Assembly (NCBI GenBank): GCA_947034885.2
Contig: OX344758.2
Coordinates: 23,773,067 to 23,837,066, forward strand
From: Thuidium tamariscinum
Taxonomy: Eukaryota > Streptophyta > Bryopsida > Hypnales > Thuidiaceae
Length of the DNA stretch: 64,000 nt
Reading direction: 5' to 3'
This document shows positions 57,440-64,000 of the stretch, in pieces. Position 1 is the stretch's first letter. Each line of letters starts with the position of its first letter. The notes below the pieces were generated by a model. The model worked only from the letters and a program-made list of their open reading frames with translations, ran no database searches and was not told the origin of the DNA. The translations under genes and the position numbers were made by a program.

Positions 57440-58845
57440 CTAGAAAGCTAGCTCCCATTGACTTTTTTGGTTACTTTTTTGATGAGCAATGTTTTGCAGC
57501 AATTGGTTGATGAAATGAATGTGTATACGGAGTAGCAGGGCACGGAGAGGTTCTAGAGTACAAACGGTGGCCTACACTAGATATCAACATGTACACTGGA
57601 GATGTCCACTTTCATAGGCGTTACTATATTGATGGGAATAAAACTCATGCCCATTGTAACGAACTATTGGAAACGTAGTGAATTTTTGCACTGTAGTTAG
57701 ATACCACTAGTCTTCACCCACAATCGCTTCGAGTCCCTTCTATGTTGTTATCACTTAATAAACAATAATAGAGTGCATAGAAAGTGACAGTGAATCTCTC
57801 CGGTATAATAAGTTGGCAAAGGTTAAATGGATTATAAACAATTTTGTGATAAAAGTCGTGCTCTTTACAATCCAAATAAATTCGTATATTGCAATGAAAT
57901 AATGGTGGCCTATTTTGGCCACTATTCAAGCTTTCAACAATATATGCCAACAACGCCAACAAAGAGCAATTTCAAGTTTTTTGCTGCCGTGTGCAATCCC
58001 TCATACTATATCTATAATTTGTTCCCATATATAGGGGCTACTGGAGTTCCAAAGGTCCGGCAAGGCAAGAGAATTGTTCGAGATCTCACTATGGCTTTGG
58101 ACAATGTTGGGCACACTGTTGTGTGCGTCAATTTTTTTAGCTCCAAAATTGTTTGAGGACCTTTACTATTGTGGTATTTGCCTATCTGGATGACAGGAAT
58201 AGATTGAGAGAAGGGACCTCGGTTACCAACATCTCTCTATTTGGTCACAAGAGGGGCGACCACCCCTGTGGCACCTTTATGTAGAGGATGATGCATAGCG
58301 TTGAATGGCTTCAATATGTTGGTATGATTCTAAACATGTGTACTTGTTGTCTACGTCTATTGATCCGGTGGATGAAGGAGCATGCTCAATATGTTGGCTG
58401 AAGGATGTTTGTAAGTCCATCCTTTCTACACCACAGCAAGTGGAATATCAAGATTACATGTATGGAGTGGGCATTGTGGACTAGAATACTAGATGAGGAC
58501 AGATTATTCCATGCAATTTGATTCCTACAAATGGTGGCACAAGCATTTCTTTTTTACAATGGATTGTTGGCTCAATAATGCTTGGATTTTGTTGAAGCAT
58601 GATCGTTTTACTCAAAAGGAGCATGTATATCGACATTGTCTGCAATTCTACTTAGATGTAACTATAGTTCTCATTTCCCTGTGGTTGGATCAACCATCCA
58701 CTTGCAGAGTACAATGCCTATAGCATCCCACTGTGATACACTACAACAACCACGATTACAACGGTCTTGCATTGTTTGCAAGAGAAGGACTTATTTTTAT
58801 TATACTACATGCTCTAGTGCACATATATGTGTAGACTAGTGTTTG
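57440..58845 (+). pseudogene. Decayed piggyBac-type transposase
   Basis: Frames in the order of the DDE_Tnp_1_7 (piggyBac) family: PIDFFGYFFDEQCFAAI (57,453), TNYWKR...FTHNRFESLLCCYHLINNN (57,650-57,770), NEIMVAYFGHYSSFQQYMPT (57,890), NLFPYIG...IVRDLTMALDNVGHTVVCVN (58,015-58,135), SKHVYLLSTSIDP (58,330), QDYMYGVGIVD...MRTDYSMQFDSYKWWHKHFF (58,450-58,560), and a Cys-rich tail SCIVCKRRTYFYYTTCSSAH (58,765). Multiple stops and shifts interrupt it. The first catalytic Asp (usual DE-M motif) is Asn and the second (usual DNFF) is Val in VNFFSS, so it cannot be active. No TTAA duplication was located. Confidence 0.88.
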
Positions 58846-60945
58846 TAAAATTTCGCATGCAAACTAAGTGGGCGTTTTGAGTAAGACATCCTTCCAAGCA
58901 ATGAATAGACAACGTGAGTAGAGTTTCCCTAGGCTTTCTCATTTGTTGCATTCCAATTGCATGGGTTGAAGTTGTGGTGCAACGTATGAAGTATTTGGTT
59001 GTTTCTTTTATGTAGAGAGGTGACATGATTGTTGGCAGATTCAATATAGTATTGTGTTAGGCAATTTTGTATTTTATAGAGTATCTTAGTGCTTGGCGAA
59101 GGTTGTCATATTTCGGAGGAAGGACCATTGTGGCTGACTCTATTTCTTAGCGAGTTCCTACAATTTTTTTGGTTTTGAGCACAAAGAGGTTTTCTTCAAA
59201 CACTGTTTGTCCCAGTTTTGTCTCAATGTAGTTGGCCCGAGTGCCTTCATGGTGATGTCCTGATTTTATTAGCGGCAAACTAGGTTTTTGTAGTAGCAAG
59301 GCTTGGACTGCTCATTGTTTGAAGGGTATTTGAGGTGCCATGCTTAGCAGAAGTTGTATTAGGTCATTGACTAAAACTTATTAGGCATAGGTCAATTTCT
59401 CCCTGACTATTTCTATTGATGTATAATGTGAAGTCCTCAACAGCAACCTCATATTTTATCCTCTAGTTGAATATTGTAATTGTTACTTCCTTCTCAAGCG
59501 CATGTCTAGCTTCTACGGCCGGCATCGTTGAAGTCCGGTGTCAGTGTTGTGTATATCCTTTTGCGGGTGTATAGTAGTGAGCGCTGCCTCAATCCCGTTC
59601 AACTAGCCATGTAACAGTTGAGAAAGCAATGCGGGAGATCCATTATGTTAGGAAAGATCGTGCAGGGAAACTAGCAACGTGTCTAACATGTCGGGTTTTG
59701 CTTTCAATGCTCCCAGTCAATCTAGCAGTGTCCGATGTTAGTCTCGAACATTCAATGCTACAACGGTCATACATGTGGCGTCAAAAATTTGTGAATTTTG
59801 GTAGGCCCTCACAAGACATGAAGCTATAGAGTCTAGCCAAATTTGAAGGCAAGAGACACCATTTGTGAATTATAAAGTTTCTAGGGCACTCCAATTTCAG
59901 GCCCCATCTCATTTTCAATGGAGGTTTGACCTTTATAATCTACTCGTTTATATGGTCAACCTTTCTACAAAATTATCAAAACTTGTCGTTTATACCCCTT
60001 TTTGATTAAAAATGGTCAACTCTAAGTGATGTAATTTTTGAAGTGTTGGTGGCAACTTCTTTGCCAAATGGTCAATCAGGCCTCCATTTCAGTGTTCCAA
60101 CTCTAGGCGCTCAGGGATTAAATGTCATTGTACTAAGAAGACAACCTTCATTGTAAATTTCAAAATATTTTATTTTGGTATGCATTATAAACTTAAAGAA
60201 TGAAGCTTTAGGAGTTCAAATGCAATACCATTTTAAAATTTAAAAAAAACAAAGAACTTAAAGAATTGGTGCAATTGCAAGCTTTGAGTGTTAGAACTCA
60301 TATCACACCATTTTTTATATTTCCATTCAAATATTCTTTTTGTGAATTTAAAAAAATTCAAATTATATAATCATATTTTTATTTTGAACATTACGTATGG
60401 TGAAAACACTAGATTATTCAATTATACATTCTAATTGAAATAAGTTTTACTTCATCTTTTTCTTTAAAATTATAGCCTTTTCATTTATCTATACAAATCT
60501 TTGAAAATATCATTTTAAACAAAAAAATATTTTTTCTAATACAAAAATATAAAGATTGCATATATCAATTATATAATAGAATAAATATAATTTTGTAATA
60601 AAATTTGTCTTAAAGCTCAATACCATGGGTGTTTTAGATATATGAAAAAATTATTTTGAAAATGTTCACACTAATCTCCATTGCTACTTGTAGTTCTTAA
60701 ATAAATATAAAGGTGTTTCAATTATTACTGAAATATTTACAAATTCATTTTCACATTTACTTACAAAAAATTATAATTATGAAATTTTCACAAAAAAAGT
60801 GAAAAGTTTTGTAATGATTGAGAACTTGTAGTTTTAGACTAGAAACATTTAAGATTGGTATTTGAACACAATTTGAAGGGAAACTATAGCTCACAGTTCA
60901 AGTTTTGTCTATCTCAAAATAGATCTCATCATTAAGAAGTTATTA
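58846..60945. other. Intergenic DNA, nothing recognised
   Basis: Some of the first few hundred bases may still be piggyBac flank. Short open frames (for example 59,629-59,829) show no recognisable family. The sequence becomes very AT-rich after 60,150. Confidence 0.45.
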
Positions 60946-61075
60946 CACTACAAGAGAAAACTGTGTCCTAATTGACAAAAAAAGTGATAGGATTCTATCA
61001 ATTCTTTTATAGATTGGGAGACCGTGATTTAGACATCCAATTGACAAAATTCTGTCAATTTTTCTGTAGATTCGA
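60946..61075 (+). repeat. CACTA-type terminus with subterminal repeats, partner not found
   Basis: CACTACAAGAGAAAACTG followed by two related inverted-repeat words (aattgacaaaaaaagtgatagg...ctatcaattcttttatagatt and aattgacaaaattctgtcaattt). Typical of a plant CACTA end. No matching right end was found within the window. Confidence 0.5.
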
Positions 61076-61329
61076 ACACGAATACACATCAACAAGTCTT
61101 TTTTTTCACTCTTTTGCCACCGTGGATTTTTTTTGACACATCACTTAATTAAAAAAAATAAATTTATTATCCAAAGATTTAATAAAATAATTAAAATAAT
61201 GACCAAAAAAATTTGGATGAAATTTTATTGGATGAATAATAAATGTTTAGATGAATATTTTTGATTTAATAATTTTTTATTATTTTCAAAAGTATATGAA
61301 CCATTCGTAATTGTGAAGTGAATGGGGAA

Positions 61330-61830
61330 GGGAAGCTCTATATATACACATATGGAGGTAGGAGCACGGCCAATCCATGTGGGATATGTGCATTTTTGAA
61401 GTTAGTAGAGCTCATAGTTAGTTAGAAACTCGTAATTTGGTATAAAAACTAAGATTTCATACCTCAATTAGGCATAGAAGAATGTCTTTTTACAAAAGAC
61501 TTTGAACTAAAACTAGTTAGAATATAAAATAGAGTTTCAAGTCCAAAAATCTATTTGACATTTAAAGTTGTCAATCAAAAGTTATGGACAAATTTTAAAG
61601 AGAAAATTTGAAAAAATGTAAAAAGAACAATTTCAAACACCTATTTGAAATTGCAAAACTTTTGATTGGGAACTTGAATTGTGAGACGGATTTTTTGAAT
61701 AAAACTTCAATTAATAATCTAACTAGCTTTAGTTCAAAGTTTCTTACAAAAATACATACTACTATGCCTAAATGAGGTCTAAAGTCCTACTTTTTAATAC
61801 AATTCCTATTTCTAACTTGGCACCAAGACT
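61330..61830. repeat. Foldback-family repeat, related to 46.3-46.8 kb and 7.0 kb
   Basis: 'ccaatccatgtgggatatgtg' at about 61,368, and an inverted pair 'acaaaagactttgaactaaaac' (about 61,493) with 'tagctttagttcaaagtttc' (about 61,722). The same words in comparable order lie near 46.3-46.76 kb. A non-autonomous dispersed family. Confidence 0.6.
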
Positions 61831-61959
61831 TTTAGATTTTTAAAAAAAAATTGTTTCCTATAGAATAAACTATCAAGCATTTCACTATTAAATATTTTAC
61901 TCACAAAAAACAACTTTTTGAACTTAAACTTTTGCCAAAAATGAGCCACTCAACCATAC

Positions 61960-62300
61960 ATTTGCCCTCCTACAAATTATTTTTCAAGAAGATGTTTAGA
62001 TTGCTAGGAAAATAAGATTGTCCATAACTTTTACATTGCTTATCTATATGAAATTTATCAAAGCTTTCCATGTAGACAAAAATGTAGTCTTCAAGAAAAA
62101 AATTATTAAAAAAAATCCAGATTTTTAGATTCTTTTTGTTATTTAGTCTCCTAATATCAAGCACAATTTTTATTCCTAAGTATCAACTAAGAAAATCATT
62201 ATATCACCACAAAGCTAATCAATTTTTCTATCTTCAAAAAACAATTCAAAAAATCATGATAAAAATTGAAACCATACAGTTGTTCCTTCAAGGACAACTA
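61960..62300 (-). repeat. Diverged copy of the AT-rich 3' module, outside the hAT element
   Basis: Words shared with 38.88-39.16 kb in the same orientation and order: 'tttttcaagaagatgtttagatt', 'aagattgtccataactttt', 'caaagctttccatgtag' and 'aaagctaatcaatttttctatctt'. It shows that the module is not confined to the giant element. Confidence 0.6.
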
Positions 62301-63117
62301 GTAAGTCCTTTAAAAGTTAACCGGTCAAGGACCAAAGAGACACAATGTCTTATGAAGTTTCTATCACAAAGTGTTCTTTTGAAATTTCCAATGCAAATTC
62401 TTGATAGTGTTAAACAAATCTCAATATTTTGTAAACTAAGATTTTGTAGGATAAAAGTCTCTATATACTTATTCTATTTTTGGATTTTGAAAATTTGAAT
62501 GTCAGAAGTATTTAAAATTTTATTTAGAAAACTTAATCTAATAGAAAAAATGAACAAATATAATTTCTTAAAAACAAGAATTACAAGGATGGAATTTTTT
62601 TAAATATTGGACATTTCTAGTCTTTATTTGTACAAGGAAATAAACTTTAGATTTTGTTTTCCAAAGTTATAGGTTTAGCAATTTTACATATAAAAGGCTC
62701 AGTCAAGTGTGATTAAGAATACAAAATAATTAGAATGATTCCAATTTTCTTAAAGATGTTCTAAACAATATATCAATAATATTAATTTCTAAATTTCAAA
62801 AATTAATGCATATATAAATTATTCTTAGAATTCTAGAATCAATTGGCTAGGTTTAAATTACTACTCTTTCTATTAAAAAATTTGTACAAATTTGAGATTT
62901 TTTTTTAATTCTCTAATTTTAAAAATAAAATTAATAAATTTACTTTAAAGTCCAATATACTTTCTTTGAAGGGGTAAAAAAAGAATTCATCTCCTTATCA
63001 ATTTTCTTCTTTAAGAGTTGTATTTTTTTTTGTCTAGAAAGTTGATCAATATAAATTATTGTAGTTTAATAATCCAATTGTCAAAATTCTCTAGACAAAT
63101 TCTTTTTTTCAAAAGAG
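62301..63117. other. AT-rich intergenic DNA, nothing recognised
   Basis: Very AT-rich, with short random open frames only. Confidence 0.5.
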
Positions 63118-64000
63118 GCAATGGTTCTCTCTTCTCCACCTGAGGTTGCCCAAGATAAAAAGTTGCACATTCAAAATTGCCTCAGACAAAAAGTCTCCCT
63201 CCAAAAACTAGATTATAGTTTTTCTAAAAACTCAAGATAATGGCTCTTCCTTCTCCACCAGAGGTTGCCCAAGCCAAGAAGTCGCCCATGACCCAAGGTC
63301 ACCGAAGACCTAAGGTCGCATATCCAAAGTCACCCTAAACAAAAAATCATCCCAAAAAATATCAAAACATAGTTTTTTCTTAAACAAAAAATAATGGCTC
63401 TTCCTTCTCCACCTAAGGGTGCTTAAGACAAGAGTTTGCCCACCCAAAGTCGCCTCAAACAAAAAATCACCCCAAAAAAACCAAAACATAGTTTTTTTGA
63501 AAACACAAGATAATGGTTCTTTCTTCTCCACCCGAGGTCGCCTGTGACCCAAGGTCGCACAAGACAAGAGGTCGCCCACCTAAAGTCGCCTTGAACAAAA
63601 AATCACCCCCAAAAAATCAAAAACATTGTTTTTTGAAAATACAAGATAATGGCTCTTCTTTCTCTACCCAAGGTCGCCCATAATCCAAGGTCGCAGGTCG
63701 CCCACCCAAAGTTGTCCTAGACAAAAAGAAACTACCAAAAGAATCAAAACATAGTTTTTTTTCTAAAAACAAAAGGCAATGGCTTCTTTTCCACCCAAGG
63801 TCGCCCAAGACCCACAGTTGCCCACTTGAAATTGCCCCAGATAAGAAGTCACTCAAAAAATACAAAATATAGTTTTTCTAAAAAGATAAGGTAATGGCTT
63901 CCTCTTATCTACCCGAGGTTGCCCAAGATGAGATATTGCCCAAGACCTATCCAAAGTTGCTCTGGACAAAAAATAACCACCAAAAAAATCAAAATATATT
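63118..64000. repeat. Degenerate tandem array, period about 115-155 bp, runs off the window
   Basis: Seven units, each marked by 'aatggctcttccttctccacc'-like starts at 63,120, 63,239, 63,393, 63,512, 63,648, 63,778 and 63,893. Each contains gaggttgcccaag, aaggtcgcc and 'aaaaaatcaccccaaaaaa'-like words and an 'aaaacatagtttttt' end. Spacings are 119, 154, 119, 136, 130 and 115 bp. Minus-strand open frames here are repetitive by-products of the array. It continues past 64,000. Confidence 0.88.

Noticed and set aside
63118-64000. A CRISPR array
   Set aside because: The units are long, diverged and unevenly spaced with no conserved short repeat/spacer pattern, and the context is a plant nuclear genome.

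Overview
The window is nuclear DNA from a land plant. It holds two ordinary multi-exon genes with GT-AG introns. One belongs to the plant HVA22 family. It also has short blocks of the plant telomere repeat TTTAGGG, and CACTA-, hAT- and piggyBac-type transposon traces. The bulk is AT-rich. The low gene density, long AT-rich spacers and a piggyBac relic fit a non-flowering plant (bryophyte, lycophyte or fern) better than a compact angiosperm, but the species is not identified.

Layout. 1-7.7 kb is gene-free AT-rich DNA with foldback repeats. 8,266-15,057 (+) is a 16-exon gene for a METTL13-type dual-domain methyltransferase (794 aa). Convergent to it, 16,349-18,751 (-) is an 8-exon HVA22/REEP-type gene (240 aa). 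Both models were rebuilt by hand and keep frame at every junction. 19-22.5 kb is AT-rich with two foldback elements.

The main find is a 21,320-bp hAT-superfamily transposon at 22,527-43,846. It has CAGGGWTGACG terminal inverted repeats and a perfect 8-bp target-site duplication (TCTATGAC). It sits inside an older foldback repeat, whose two halves are now 21 kb apart. It carries a hAT transposase (BED finger, DUF659-like core, hAT dimerisation domain, long acidic/basic tail) and cargo: a RING-H2/coiled-coil protein, two paralogous proteins of an unrecognised family ('CKKYVKM' domain), and a protein-kinase-like protein. Each of the four transcription units is preceded by a GC-rich island of CGGACGG words and then a GTATAAG TATA-like box 160-260 bp before the ORF. 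The same words form the element's subterminal regions. Three cargo units also end in related AT-rich 3' flanks. I read this as a gene-capturing giant hAT in which the element's own subterminal/promoter sequence was reused for every cargo gene. Single in-frame stops or frame breaks in the transposase and RING units suggest partial decay, or unrecognised introns; the kinase ORF and the second CKKYVKM ORF are intact.

44-49 kb holds a possible LTR-retrotransposon leader remnant, three degenerate tandem repeats and dispersed foldback-family sequences. 49-55.4 kb holds two clusters of a degenerate palindrome near AACAANTTGTT that flank about 4 kb of unrecognised DNA. 56.0-57.4 kb is a CACTA-like non-autonomous element. 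57.4-58.85 kb is a dead piggyBac transposase relic. 63.1-64.0 kb is a degenerate tandem array running off the window end. No rRNA, tRNA or CRISPR array was recognised.
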